Source of the DNA: an uncultured Brevundimonas sp.
Lineage (GTDB): Bacteria; Pseudomonadota; Alphaproteobacteria; Caulobacterales; Caulobacteraceae
Length of the DNA stretch: 5,399 nt
Direction of reading: 5' to 3'
NCBI GenBank assembly: GCA_946481405.1
Contig: CAMLNY010000126.1
Coordinates: 1 to 5,399 of the forward strand
In this document: in pieces, positions 4,854 to 5,399 of the stretch
Layout: each line of letters starts with the position of its first letter
How positions within the stretch are numbered: the stretch's first letter is position 1
Program-made: the position numbers and the translations under genes
The notes under the pieces: generated by a model
The model's database searches: none
Seen by the model: only the letters and a program-made list of their open reading frames with translations
Told to the model about the DNA's origin: nothing

Positions 4854-5399
4854 TTACGTCGCGCGGGCGGCGGGACGCAGGCCTTCGACATTGGCCTGAA
4901 GCACCGTCGGGCGACGCTCGCCGCCAGCGGCGATGATGCGGTCGATCCGCGCCTTCTCGGCGCGGAAGGCGACGAGGTTGGCGCCTTCCAGCACATTGGA
5001 CTCGTCCATGCGGATGCCGGCCGGATTGATCCGCTGGCCATTGCGCCAGATTTCATAGTGCAGGTGGGGACCGGTCGAGGCGCCGGTCGAACCGACGTAG
5101 GCGACGACCTGGCCCTGACGCACGCGCTGGCCGGCGCGGATGCCGGGCGCATAGCGCGACAGGTGACCGTAGCCGGACTCAAGACCGTTCGAGTGGCGGA
5201 TGCGCAGCCAGTTGCCGTAGCCGCCCCAGCGACGGGCCTCGACCACCACGCCGTCGGCGGGGGCGATGACCGGGGTTCCGGTGCCGGCCGCGAAGTCGAT
5301 GCCCTGGTGCATCTTGCGGTAGCCCGAGATCGGGTGGGTGCGGAAACCGAAGGAGGAGGAGACGCGGAAGCCGCGATCCAGCGGGGTGCGCATCATCGA
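4854..5399 (-). CDS. M23 (LytM-type) metallopeptidase, C-terminal part (cut by right edge)
   Basis: The visible 181 codons carry an almost complete M23 peptidase domain; these zinc enzymes cleave peptidoglycan cross-bridges or regulate amidases in the periplasm. Numbering from the methionine at 5396: SSSFGFRTHP (13-22), zinc ligands His30 and Asp34 in HQGIDFA, catalytic His78 in YGHLS, and HLHYEIW (111-117) with His111 and zinc ligand His113. All key residues are present, so the domain is predicted to be active. A charged 60-residue tail follows (about 120-180). The frame is still open at the window edge (a Ser codon at 5397-5399), and RTPLDRGFRVSSSFG is the usual entry to the domain inside longer proteins. 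The methionines at 5393 and 5396 are therefore probably internal; a signal or membrane segment and coiled coil or other N-terminal region are expected off the window. It converges on the hydrolase gene with a 12-nt gap and has no clear terminator. Confidence 0.92.
   Translation of the reverse strand, partial: SMMRTPLDRGFRVSSSFGFRTHPISGYRKMHQGIDFAAGTGTPVIAPADGVVVEARRWGGYGNWLRIRHSNGLESGYGHLSRYAPGIRAGQRVRQGQVVAYVGSTGASTGPHLHYEIWRNGQRINPAGIRMDESNVLEGANLVAFRAEKARIDRIIAAGGERRPTVLQANVEGLRPAARAT

Noticed and set aside
5394..5396. M23 peptidase starting at the ATG 5396
   Set aside because: The frame is open past the window edge, no RBS can be seen in the three remaining bases, and the methionines sit in the usual entry segment of the domain, inside longer exported proteins.

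Overview
This window is GC-rich, with strong G/C preference at third codon positions and long spurious antisense frames. It looks like chromosomal DNA of an alphaproteobacterium, most likely from the Caulobacter/Brevundimonas group. That placement rests on my recollection of IF-3 sequences (the N-terminal RRP...PPVKDG motif and the core) and on the type of palindromic repeat present; no database search was possible.

Layout from left to right: (1) the N-terminal 69 codons of an MFS transporter, minus strand, running off the left edge; (2) a complete secreted S9-family (prolyl-oligopeptidase-like) serine peptidase, minus strand, 44 nt upstream of the MFS gene and possibly co-transcribed with it; (3) a clear Rho-independent terminator for the next gene; (4) infC, encoding translation initiation factor IF-3, minus strand, for which an AUU start codon fits better than the nearest ATG; (5) a GT9-family (heptosyltransferase-like) glycosyltransferase, minus strand, starting at a GTG with a good Shine-Dalgarno sequence; (6) a 126-bp element in the divergent intergenic region, made of two perfect 34-bp inverted arms around a 58-nt spacer, each arm a short hairpin (a REP doublet/REPIN-like element); (7) an alpha/beta hydrolase resembling ABHD10, plus strand; (8) converging on it after 12 nt, the C-terminal part of an M23 (LytM-type) zinc metallopeptidase, minus strand, whose N-terminus lies beyond the right edge.

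Most of the genes are ordinary housekeeping or envelope genes: export, secreted proteolysis, translation initiation, cell-envelope glycosylation and peptidoglycan cleavage. I do not see a defence system, prophage, CRISPR array, complete transposon or RNA gene. The parts that merit a second look are the REPIN-like element, which fills most of a divergent promoter region and ends four bases before a start codon, and the non-canonical infC start with its structured leader.
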